The notes below the pieces were generated by a model. The model searched no databases. It was given only the letters and a program-made list of their open reading frames with translations, and was not told the DNA's origin. The position numbers were made by a program, and so were the translations under genes. A stretch of 59,204 nucleotides of DNA, taken from positions 2,569,778-2,628,981 of the forward strand of contig NW_008705561.1 of NCBI RefSeq assembly GCF_000186865.1. Reading direction: 5' to 3'. Of the stretch, positions 46,401 through 54,634 are shown piece by piece. This stretch comes from Aureococcus anophagefferens (Eukaryota; Sar; Pelagophyceae; Pelagomonadales; Pelagomonadaceae). Each line of letters begins with the position of its first letter. Position 1 is the stretch's first letter.

Positions 46401-48818
46401 CGAGTCCGACGCGTTCGCGAAGTCGTCGTCCTCGGCGGACGCGAGGACGTCGTCGACGAGGCGCTCGTAGTCGACGTAGAGGCGCCGCTGGCGCCCGAGC
46501 TCGAGGGACGCGTGCTTCGGCACGTGCTCGTAGCGCGCGCCGATCTCCTCGAGCGTGTCGTAGGCGAGGCGCAGGCCCAGGGACCGCAGCGCGGCGTCGA
46601 ACTTGTCCAGGGGCAGGCGGCCCTCGCCCTCGTCGTCGACGGCGTCGAAGGCGTGCAGGAGGGACCCGGCGTCGGACGCGGGCTTCCGCGGCCCGTCGTC
46701 GGAGTCGCTGTCCCGCCGCGAGGACGTGACCCTGGCGAAGCGCTTCGTCGCGCGCCGCGCGCCGGCCCGGAGCGCCTTGAAGAGCCACAAGACGAGCGCC
46801 TCGCCGTGCTTCCGGTCCCAGGCGCCGGCCTTGGCCGGCGCCTCGGGCGGCGGCGGCGCGCCGCTCCGGAGCGCGCCGCTCCGCCCGCAGAGCGCGCCCG
46901 TGCCCGCGTCGAAGCCGCGGCCCTCGGGGAAGAGCGGGTGCGCGCCGTCGTCTTTGACCTCCGCCGCGGCCGCGGCGCGGCTGCCCCCGTGCTTCGAGGA
47001 CGAACCGACGGACTTCCAGCGGGGCCGCGCCGCGAGCTCGCTCGTCGGCGGGCGGAAGAGCTTCCGCGCCGCGGCGCGCGCGGCGGCCTCGTCGCGCAGG
47101 AGCGCCGCGACGACGGCGTCGGCGTCGGGCGCGCGCCAGGGCGTGCCCCGGGGCCCCGGCGGGCAGACCACGAGCGACGACGACGCCGCGCCGAGGTCCC
47201 CCGCGCCGCAGGAGAGCAGCGCCGCCACCGTCGCCGCGCATTTCGGCGCGTCGCGGCACGCGCATCCGTAGTGCAGCGGCGTCCGGCCGAGGTCGTCGCG
47301 CGCGGAGACGGCCGCGCGCCACGCGGCCTCGCACCTTAACTCCCGGAGCCGGTCCTCCCGGTCCGCCTCGGACGCGCACCACTCGTAGAAGCCGCGCAGC
47401 TCGCCCGCGAGGCGGTCGCGGCCGTCGCGGCTCCCGCGCGGCGCGGCGCCCCGGCGCCGCAGCTCGCCCGCGAGGTCCAACAGGCGGTTCCGCAGCGCCG
47501 CGACGGCGTGCTCCCGCTCCTGCGACGCCGCGCGGCGCCACGCGTCGCCGAGGCGCGCGAGCAGGTCGTCGCGGCCCTTGGCCGCGAGCACGTGCGCCAC
47601 CGTGCGGCCCGCCGCGTCCGCGACGAGCGCGCAGCGCAGCCCTAAACCTTCCCGGAAGCCGAGGGCGGCGGCGGCGTCCTCGAGGCCGTCGCCGTCGCCG
47701 TCGAAGGCGCAGAGCAGCGCCCGCGCGGCCTCGTCGGACGCGCGCGCCGCGAGGTCCGCGCGCGCGACGGTCGGCCGGAGGTACCTGGCCCGCGCCTTGT
47801 GCGTCTCGCGGGACGCGACGTCGCCCTCGCGCTCCGCGAAGCCCCGCTTCAGCGCCATGAGGCCGCGCTGGCGCCGCTTCTCCCGGAGCTCCGCGGCCTT
47901 GGCCTCGAGGGCCGCGTCGTCGGACGACATCGACGCGACGCTCTCCTTGTCGCTCGGCGGGTCCGGCTCCCGCCGGCGCCGCCGCGGCGGCGGCGCCGCC
48001 GCGGGCGCCTCCGCGGGCGCCTCGGCCTCGGCCTCCGCGGCCGCGACGACGCGCGCCGCCGCGACGTCCTCGGCGTCGCTCCGCGCGAGCTCCTCGGCGC
48101 CGCTCTCGACGGCGCCGTCGACGGCGGACGCGGCCTCGCGCAACCGCGCCTTCGTCGCGGCCGCCTCCTCCTCGGCGGCGGACCGCATGGCCTCCTCGGC
48201 GTCGGACGCGGCCTCGGCGGCGACCTCGAGCGACGCGCGCCGCAGCTTCTGCCCCGCGCCCGCGTCCGCGGCGGCCTCGGTCGCGAGCGACGCGCGCCGG
48301 AGGTTCGTCGCGGCCTCCGCCGCGCCCGCGGTCTCCTCCTTCTGGATCTTCTTCGCCGCGCCGACGAGCGCGGACGTCGCCGACGCCGCGCGCGGGCTCG
48401 AGGGCGCGCGCGGGCTCGCGGGCGCCGCGGAGAAGGTCACGCCGGGCCGCGCGGGCCGGCCGCCGCCCGGCCTCCGCGGCTGCGCCGGCTCCGCGTCCAG
48501 CAGCGCCGACGCCTCCTTCTCGAGCGGCGCGGGCTTCTCCGGCGCGGGCTTCTCCGGCGCGGCCTCGGCCTTCACGAGCGCCGCCGCGACGCCGCGCTCC
48601 TTGTCGCCGTCGTCGTAGTCGATGTCGTACGCGCCGCCGTTCGCGGCGACGACGACGCCGGGGTAGAACGTGGACCCGCCGCCGTGGCGGCACTCGACGC
48701 GCGCGCCGACGGCGAAGCCGCTCGGCGTCGTGCGCGGCGGCGGCCGGCTCGCGACCTTGGGCGCCGGCCGGCTCGGCTTCGACGCGCCGAGCGCCGCGGC
48801 CGCGTCCTCGAGGGACAT
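43498..48818 (-). CDS. Giant Tudor-like/EF-hand-like/ankyrin-repeat protein
   Basis: Read from 48818. A Tudor-like domain (about 33-80: FAVGARVECRHGGGSTFYPG, YDIDYDDGDKERG) is followed by a long Ala/Glu/Arg-rich region that is probably disordered or coiled. Ankyrin repeats begin near residue 510 (LGRTPLHYGCACRDAP) and continue after an EF-hand-like segment (DAVDDEGEGRLPLDKFDAAL). More follow in the C-terminal third (RSPLHLAAEAGLADLTEALL, GWTALHHAAYRG, GRTALHLAAAHAA, ARTPLHYAAAAG, GLTALHLASAWG). A 91-base N gap shifts the apparent frame. The last intron is introner element B3. Total about 1700 aa. The role is probably as a large scaffold; no enzyme domain was seen. Confidence 0.75.
43837..44030 (-). 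mobile_element. Introner element B3 (194 bp) forming a 202-nt GC-AG intron
   Basis: Near-identical to B1 and B4 through the interior. Coding-strand flanks are GCGGCCGA (upstream) and GCGCACGC (downstream), 5 of 8 matching, so the target duplication has decayed. Splicing from the GC at 44038 to CTGCCCAG at 43837 joins VDAED to AHARTPLHYAAA in phase 0. Confidence 0.88.
44826..44916. other. Assembly gap (91 N)
   Basis: Run of N inside the ankyrin gene. The plausible coding frames on each side do not agree for this number of N, so the gap size is an estimate. Confidence 0.98.
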
Positions 48819-49195
48819 GGTTTTTTAAGTGGTCTCTTCGCGCGCTTGCAGGGCCGGTCGATCCGAGCAGGTTGGCTTTGCACCGTGCGCCGGTGTGCTG
48901 GACCTGCAATGCGGCGGCCCAGACTATCTTGGCAGCCGCAAACTGTACGTTCAATGAAGAGGATTTTTTGACGTTTTGTTTGATAACGGCAGCATGTATC
49001 ATAAATCATGAGCAATCAAGCACGATTTAGAGGACGCGGCTGCCCGAGGCGAGCTGCTCACGGTGGTCGCAGGGCAGGCAGGTGCCGCGCGACGTGGTCG
49101 GTCGGTCGGTCGACCTGCGGTGGTGCGCCGGCGGACTCGACGGGCGGCGCGAACCCCTTGACGCGCGGGCCGACCGCGGTCGGGGGCCGGGAGCC
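48819..49195. promoter_or_regulatory. Divergent intergenic region
   Basis: 377 bp between divergent starts. It contains an AT-rich stretch at about 48957-49020 (GGATTTTTTGACGTTTTG and nearby TAAATCATGAGC). This is the least GC-rich part of the spacer and the best place for a promoter core. No gene seen. Confidence 0.4.
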
Positions 49196-51073
49196 ATGGG
49201 GGCCCAGAAGTACGAGGCGATCCCGTCCGGGGCCGAGGAGCAGCCCGGGCGCATCGGCATCGTGCCGACGATCCTGCTCACGTTCATGGCGGCCTTCGGG
49301 TTCATCGCGTCGACGATGTCGACGGAGAACTACAAGGCCGCGGCCATCAAGAGCGTCGAGTCGTTCTACCGGGCCGGGCACGCGCTCGAGTCCGCGGGGC
49401 TCGGCGTGTCGAGCGCGGACAACGCCCTCCTCGTCAACGGCAAGGTGCTGGCCTGCTCCTGCGACTGCAGCGAGGCCGTGCTCGGCGCGTCGGCCGACGA
49501 GCTCGCCGCGGACCTGACGACGGCCGCGCCGACGGCGACCAAGTACTGGGACCTCTTCTGGACGGACGGCGTCATCGCCGAGGGCGACGACGACCTCGAC
49601 GAGTCCTACGTCTGGACGACGGACCAGGCCGACGCGGGCATCGTCGCCACCGTGCTCGTCGACACGCTGGGCAAGGCCAAGGGCGTCGACATCGACCTCA
49701 ACGGCACGACGGTCTACTTCACGATCGACGGCTGCATCGGCCGCGTCGACAAGGACGGCTACGACCTCAAGGAGATCGTCTGCTACGACTTCGACACGGC
49801 GTCGTCCATGGAGGGGTTGGCCATCTACGACGCCTACAACAAGCTCTACTGGGTCGACTCGGACACGGGCTCGCTCTACGAGACGGCCCTCGAGGGCAAC
49901 GACGGCACCTACAGCGTCGTCTACTCGGGCTTCGACGCGCCCCTGGACGTCGCCGTCGACGAGACGGCGGCGAAGCTCTACGTCTCCGCCGCGGACGGCG
50001 TCTACAAGATGGACATGGACGCGTCGGACGTGACCATGGTCCTCTCCGCGGCGTCGACGGGCCTCACCTTCCGCGGCCTCGACGTCGACGCGTCGAACCG
50101 GAACCTCTACTTCTGCGCCGACGATACCGTGTATGGCGCGTCGCTCTTCGACCCCTCCGACGACTACGAGGCGCTCTACGAGGGCCTGACGACGCCCGTC
50201 GGCGTCGCCGTCGACGGCAGCCAGGACCTCCTCTTCTTCACGGACGAGTCGGGCGTCTACCGCGGCTCCCTCGACGGGTCCCTGGACAAGATCTTCGTCG
50301 CCATGGTCGAGGACGCGCGCTTCGCGGCGATCCTCTCCGAGGCCGCGCCGACGGCCGCGCCGACGCCCGTGCCCACGTCGCACCCGTCCAAGGCGCCGAC
50401 GAGCCACCCGTCCTACCTGCCGACGGCCCACCCGTCCAAGTTCCCGACGGCCCAGCCCTCGAAGCTGCCCACGACGTCGCCGTCGTTCCTGCCGACGCCG
50501 ACGCCGTCGTCGTTCCCGACGCCCGTGCCCACGTCGGCCCCCACGGGCGTGCCCTACCCGTCCCCGACGCCGGTGCCGACGCCGACGCCGTCGTCGGCGC
50601 CGTCGACGCACCCCAGCGCCCTGCCCGTCCCCAAGCCGACGTACGTGCCGACGCCCGTGCCGAGCGCCGTGCCGACCGTCGCGCCGACGACGCAGTGCTT
50701 CATCAACATGAACCAGTGCGGCTACTGCGACGGCCAGGCGGGCTACGAGTGCAAGGGCGAGCCCGCGCCCACGGCGAAGCCCTCCTTCGCGCCCGTCGCC
50801 AGCCCGATCGTCGTCGCGAACGCGCCGTCGCCGACGCTCGCGGTGAACCCCGTGCCGACCTACGGCGTCGTCGCCACGGTGCCCGCGCCGACGGTCTCCG
50901 GCGACGACGCGCCGACGCACGCGCTCCACACGAACGCGCCGACCCGGAGCCCGCTCCCGCCGGAGCAGCCGCCGCCGCATCCGAACACGGTCCACCACCA
51001 GAACCGGACGTCCTACCCGACGCTCGAGCCGACCTACGGCGTCGTCGCCGCGGGCGGCGGCGGCTCGTCCTAG
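49196..51073 (+). CDS. Membrane-anchored beta-propeller protein with PT-rich mucin-like region
   Basis: 625 aa, one exon. One membrane segment lies near the N-terminus (GIVPTILLTFMAAFGFIAS). Residues about 120-375 contain repeated YWTD/NHL-like blades (KLYWVDSDTGSLYE, KLYVSAADGVYKMDMD, NLYFCADDTVYGAS, LLFFTDESGVYRGS). Residues about 385-500 are a PTxxPS-type low-complexity region (PTSHPSKAPTSHPSYLPTAH), typical of heavily O-glycosylated wall proteins in heterokont algae. A four-cysteine patch (CFINMNQCGYC) and more PT-rich sequence follow. Probably a type II cell-surface protein; ligand unknown. Confidence 0.75.
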   Translation: MGAQKYEAIPSGAEEQPGRIGIVPTILLTFMAAFGFIASTMSTENYKAAAIKSVESFYRAGHALESAGLGVSSADNALLVNGKVLACSCDCSEAVLGASADELAADLTTAAPTATKYWDLFWTDGVIAEGDDDLDESYVWTTDQADAGIVATVLVDTLGKAKGVDIDLNGTTVYFTIDGCIGRVDKDGYDLKEIVCYDFDTASSMEGLAIYDAYNKLYWVDSDTGSLYETALEGNDGTYSVVYSGFDAPLDVAVDETAAKLYVSAADGVYKMDMDASDVTMVLSAASTGLTFRGLDVDASNRNLYFCADDTVYGASLFDPSDDYEALYEGLTTPVGVAVDGSQDLLFFTDESGVYRGSLDGSLDKIFVAMVEDARFAAILSEAAPTAAPTPVPTSHPSKAPTSHPSYLPTAHPSKFPTAQPSKLPTTSPSFLPTPTPSSFPTPVPTSAPTGVPYPSPTPVPTPTPSSAPSTHPSALPVPKPTYVPTPVPSAVPTVAPTTQCFINMNQCGYCDGQAGYECKGEPAPTAKPSFAPVASPIVVANAPSPTLAVNPVPTYGVVATVPAPTVSGDDAPTHALHTNAPTRSPLPPEQPPPHPNTVHHQNRTSYPTLEPTYGVVAAGGGGSS

Positions 51074-51280
51074 GCGCACGGCCGCGCCCTCCCTCCCCTC
51101 TCCCGCCCGATCGCACCGAGGCCGCCTTTCGCGGCATCCCTCGGCCTTAATCTCCCGACTTTAGATCGCGGGGTTGAATCCGCCGGGATCGTCCCGAGGG
51201 TCGCGGGGTCGCCGTCGTGGGGTCGCGCCCGGAGCCTCCCTCGCCGCGGGATCACACCGAAGCCTGCCTCGCCCGCGGGA

Positions 51281-51796
51281 TCACACCTCGTTCTGCTTGT
51301 CGTCGCCGCCCTCCGGCTCCACGAAGAACGCGGCGGACGTCTCGATCTCGACCGCGCACTCGTCGTCGGTGACGCACTCCGTCAGCGGGTTGATCTTGCG
51401 CGCGACGCGCTGCAGGCGCGAGCCGACGAACTCGCTCTTGCCCATGGACTTGTTGAGCACGCGCTTCCACGCGTTGACCTGCGCGGTCGTTCCGTCCGCG
51501 GGCGCGTTCGAACGGTTCCGGGCGCTCTCTCGACGTCGTCGCGCGCGAACGCGCGAGGGCGTCGATGCGCGGCACCCTTTCTTTACGCGACGTTGCGTTG
51601 CGGACGCGGCTTTACTCGCCGTTGACACGTGCCAGGCCGGCTGCACGGCCACCGGCACGGCGCCGGAGTCGACCGCTTTCGAGGCCTCGGTTGAACTTGT
51701 CGCTCCCTGGTCGCCGGGCCAGGGCGTCACAGGTCTCGGCGCACGAAAGGCGTTCGCGACGCTGATTGTCGCTAGTAAGGCTTGAATGGCACGCAT
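51281..51796 (-). CDS. Small plastid-targeted protein, unknown function
   Basis: 171 aa if unspliced. The presequence MRAIQALLATISVANAFRAP is a clear signal peptide with the Phe at the cleavage site used for plastid import in stramenopiles. The C-terminal part is conserved-looking (VNAWKRVLNKSMGKSEFVGSR, KINPLTECVTDDECAVEIE). Between them lies a strongly basic stretch that looks non-coding. A GTAAAG at 51586 and CGCAG at 51479 would remove 108 nt in phase, giving 135 aa. Which form is real cannot be decided here. No family recognised. Confidence 0.6.
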   Translation of the reverse strand: MRAIQALLATISVANAFRAPRPVTPWPGDQGATSSTEASKAVDSGAVPVAVQPAWHVSTASKAASATQRRVKKGCRASTPSRVRARRRRESARNRSNAPADGTTAQVNAWKRVLNKSMGKSEFVGSRLQRVARKINPLTECVTDDECAVEIETSAAFFVEPEGGDDKQNEV

Positions 51797-51917
51797 TTTT
51801 GGCTCGATGGATGAGTGGTTCTGGGCAGGCGGCTCGGATCTCGTGAAGATCTTGTGGAGAATCGCCGAACAGCGGCGCCCGGCGCCCGCGCGCCGAGCCC
51901 CTCACGCCCGCGCCATC

Positions 51918-51978
51918 GCCATCGCGATGCGACGCCTCTAACAATCCCCCCGCGCCGCCATCGCGATGCGACGCCTCT
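51918..51978 (+). repeat. Duplicated start-codon block with 39-bp period
   Basis: The 22-bp block around ATGCGACGCCTCT occurs at 51918-51939 and 51957-51978. The second copy is the start of the sulfotransferase-like gene. The first copy makes a five-codon upstream frame (Met-Arg-Arg-Leu-stop, 51927-51941). Confidence 0.85.
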
Positions 51979-52802
51979 GGTTTGCGCTCCTGGGCGTCGC
52001 CGCGAGCGGCGCAGACCTGCCCCAGCGGGTCATCCAGTACGGCGCCGTGCGGACCGCGAGCACGCTCCTGTACCAGGAGCTCTGCGTCGTTTTTTTCCTC
52101 GTGCACGGCGAGCGCGGCGACGTGTCCTGCTCCTTCAAGAGCCCGGGCAAGTACCCGCCGCTCCCGTCGCCGCGGAAGCGACGGTTCGACGTATTGAAGA
52201 TGCACCGGCCGCCTCTTTCGGACTCCCACAACTCCCGCGTCTGGGTCTTCGCGACGACGAACGCCACGGGCGACGCGGCGGCGCTCGACGCATTCCGGGC
52301 GCGCGGCTTCCCCGTGAAGCTCGTCCAGGCGACGGACGAGCTCGCGCGGCGCGGGCACCAGGAATTCGCGGCGCGGCTCGCGGACGTCTTCGACCTAGGC
52401 AGCGACGACCGGCGCGCGCTCTACGCCTACGTGCGCTCCTGGAAGGTCCTGCGCCAGTGCTGCGGGCCCCAGATGTCCCAGGACTGGTACCGCGAGCTGC
52501 TGCGGCGCGCCGGCACGGCCGTCCCGGGGCCGCCGCACCACGCGCGGGACTCGCCGTCGTACCCGGCCTGCGAGATCTACGACCTCGACGCCGTCGAGGC
52601 CGCGCTCCTGGCGACGGCCGTGGTCCGGCGCTTCGGCGCGCGCGCGCCGATGCTCCGCCGCGTGTCCCAGATCGACGGCGACCTCAACGGCACCTACTGC
52701 AGCGCCGTCAACGCGCGCATGGCGGCGACGAACACGGGCGCCGAGACGTTCAAGGAGCGCGTCGGCATCTACAAGCGGGGGCGTCGGCCGCCGGGCGCGT
52801 AA
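51966..52802 (+). CDS. Sulfotransferase-like protein, copy 2
   Basis: 278 aa, one exon. Signal peptide (MRRLWFALLGVAASG), then VIQYGAVRTASTLLYQELC at the position of the sulfotransferase phosphate loop. FDVLKMHRP, SWKVLRQCCGPQMSQDWY and CEIYDLDAVEAALLAT are shared with the gene at 38631-39645. It lacks the introner-type intron found in that paralogue. The C-terminus has GTYCSAVNARMAATN. Golgi-type sulfotransferase action is a hypothesis based on the loop and signal peptide. Confidence 0.62.
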   Translation: MRRLWFALLGVAASGADLPQRVIQYGAVRTASTLLYQELCVVFFLVHGERGDVSCSFKSPGKYPPLPSPRKRRFDVLKMHRPPLSDSHNSRVWVFATTNATGDAAALDAFRARGFPVKLVQATDELARRGHQEFAARLADVFDLGSDDRRALYAYVRSWKVLRQCCGPQMSQDWYRELLRRAGTAVPGPPHHARDSPSYPACEIYDLDAVEAALLATAVVRRFGARAPMLRRVSQIDGDLNGTYCSAVNARMAATNTGAETFKERVGIYKRGRRPPGA

Positions 52803-52925
52803 TTGCGAGCGTTTGTTGACCAAGTTATTGAAGGGAGACGCGCACTCGTTGAAGCCCAGGTGTCCTTTCGAACTCGAAACGCTCGCCGTCGGGGCTGCCT
52901 GCAATCCACCGTCGTCGTGAGTACC

Positions 52926-53693
52926 ATGGGCGAGGAGCTTCCGGAGATCCCCGGCCGGGACACGATCCTCTTCAGCAGCTGGGTCTTCGTCGCCGCGTCG
53001 CTGCTGCTGCTCGCCGAGTTCGTGCTCATCTACCTCGGAGCAGCCCAGGAGCTCTACTACGAGTCGGAGGCCAAAGTGGCCTGGGCGACGCCGCACGTCG
53101 TGTCCATCCTAGGCGTGCTCGAGGCCGTGGGCTGGGCCCTGGGGTTCGTGGCGCTCATCGACTGGCTCGTCTGGCACGCCTTCGACGCCTGGGGAAAGGA
53201 TAGAGGCGCGCTCTGGGCCGCCGTGCTGAAGCTCGTCGCGTCCGTCCTCTTCTGCATCCAGCCGGCGTCGCAGCTCGGCGATCCCAAGTCCGCCGTGCTC
53301 GTCAAGGGCCTCGGCTGCGCCTGGAGCAACTTCGCGGGCATCTGCTTCTTCCACGCCGGAAACGTCGCCGACGCGCTCCGCGTGCCGCTCCCTGACGGCT
53401 TCGCCCACGCGAACTGGCCGTCGCTGGGCATGTACGTCTACGTCTCCGCGACGTGGCTCCTCGTCGCGGCGGACGCGCTGGCCTACTTCGACTTCAAGGG
53501 GTCGCCCTACGGCGCGCCCGCCGCGCCGAAGATCGGCCGCCGGCAGCTCGAGCTCATCTGCCCGCTCCAGATGGCTGGCGCGTCGCTTCTGGCCGTCGGG
53601 TCCCTCATCTACGTCGCCTGGGCGCGGCGCGGCCGCGCGCCCGCGGCCGCCGGCGACCGCGACGCGCCGCTCCTCGGCGCGGTTCAGGCGTAG
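52926..53693 (+). CDS. Multi-pass membrane protein of unknown family
   Basis: 255 aa with six probable membrane segments (for example WVFVAASLLLLAEFVLIYLG, VSILGVLEAVGWALGFVALI, LWAAVLKLVASVLFCI, SLGMYVYVSATWLLVAADAL, MAGASLLAVGSLIYVAWA). No signature motif was recognised. The last codons and stop lie in an 87-bp tandem duplication. Confidence 0.7.
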   Translation: MGEELPEIPGRDTILFSSWVFVAASLLLLAEFVLIYLGAAQELYYESEAKVAWATPHVVSILGVLEAVGWALGFVALIDWLVWHAFDAWGKDRGALWAAVLKLVASVLFCIQPASQLGDPKSAVLVKGLGCAWSNFAGICFFHAGNVADALRVPLPDGFAHANWPSLGMYVYVSATWLLVAADALAYFDFKGSPYGAPAAPKIGRRQLELICPLQMAGASLLAVGSLIYVAWARRGRAPAAAGDRDAPLLGAVQA

Positions 53694-53818
53694 GGTGTGT
53701 GGTTAACGCAGAAGTTGTGGCGCTATTTCGCGGTGGCCGGCGACCGCGACGCGCCGCTCCTCGGCGCGGTCCAGGCGTAGGGTGTGTGGTTAGCGTAGAA
53801 GTTGTGGCGCTATTTCGA
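53650..53818 (+). repeat. 87-bp tandem duplication spanning a gene's stop codon
   Basis: The block starting CCGGCGACCGCGACGCGC at 53650 recurs at 53737 with only a few differences, ending near 53818. The first copy encodes GDRDAPLLGAVQA-stop; the second repeats it in frame after the stop. The remaining spacer up to 54046 has no gene. Confidence 0.9.
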
Positions 53819-54046
53819 GCGTGGGGATGTAGCACCAGTGCACGACTCCTGGGCCGCGAGCACACGACAACGCGACGGGCACGGCCACATCGCAAGGCGC
53901 CCAGCCGACACAGGCGGTCGACGGCGGACACCAGGCCAGGTCGAGCGCGCGAGGCAGATCGCTCCGCAGAGCGCGCGCCATCCGCGCCGTCGCGCGTCGC
54001 ATCGATCCGCAGCCCGCACCGACGCTCGCCGCATCGATCGCAGCCC

Positions 54047-54634
54047 ATGGCCGGCGAGCTGCTCACGGAGTTCCTCGAGGTGGCCATCCACGTGATCCTC
54101 TTCGAGCGGAAGGTCTACCCCGAGGACATCTTCACGCGGCAGCGCGCCTTCGGCGTGCCCGTGACCATGTCGCGGCACCCAGACGTCAACGCCTACATCA
54201 AGAAGGTGCTCGGCGACGCGCGGCCGCTCTTCGACGCGCGCGCCGTCGAGTCGCTCGTCGTCGCGGTCACGGACGGCGGCGGCGAGCCGCGCGAGCGCTT
54301 CGTCTTCGACGTCGGCCTCGGCGGCGGCGCGGCGCCGAGCCCGGAGGCCGTCGAGGCGACGGAGTACGCCATGCGCGCGCTGCTCGCCAAGCTCGCGGTC
54401 GCGCGGGGCCACCTGCCGCCGCCGCGGCCCGACGCGGAGTTCCGTTTGTTCCTGCACACGCGCGAGAACCCGCGCGTCGTCGCGCCCTTCGCCGCCTCGC
54501 CGGAGAGCGGCTACGTCGACGCGCGGCGCGACGCCGCCGCGGCGCCCCTGGGGCCCGGCTTCGACGTCGTGCCCGTGCGCGACGTCGCGACGCCGCTCGC
54601 GGAGTTCGCCCTCCGCGTGGAGGTCGCCGCCTAA
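54047..54634 (+). CDS. REV7: REV7/MAD2L2 HORMA-domain protein
   Basis: 195 aa, close to the usual 205-210. The N-terminus LLTEFLEVAIHVILFERKVYPEDIF and VPVTMSRHPDVNAYIKKVL match REV7, the structural subunit of DNA polymerase zeta and a shieldin partner. RERFVFDVGLG, TEYAMRALLAKLA and EFRLFLHTRENP continue the HORMA fold, and the safety-belt region is at the C-terminus. The role is in translesion synthesis and DNA repair. The stop overlaps that of the converging WD40 gene by four bases. Confidence 0.87.
   Translation: MAGELLTEFLEVAIHVILFERKVYPEDIFTRQRAFGVPVTMSRHPDVNAYIKKVLGDARPLFDARAVESLVVAVTDGGGEPRERFVFDVGLGGGAAPSPEAVEATEYAMRALLAKLAVARGHLPPPRPDAEFRLFLHTRENPRVVAPFAASPESGYVDARRDAAAAPLGPGFDVVPVRDVATPLAEFALRVEVAA

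Noticed and set aside
49027..51079. 673-codon minus-strand frame over the beta-propeller gene
   Set aside because: Antisense shadow; the plus strand has clear membrane, propeller and PT-rich organisation.
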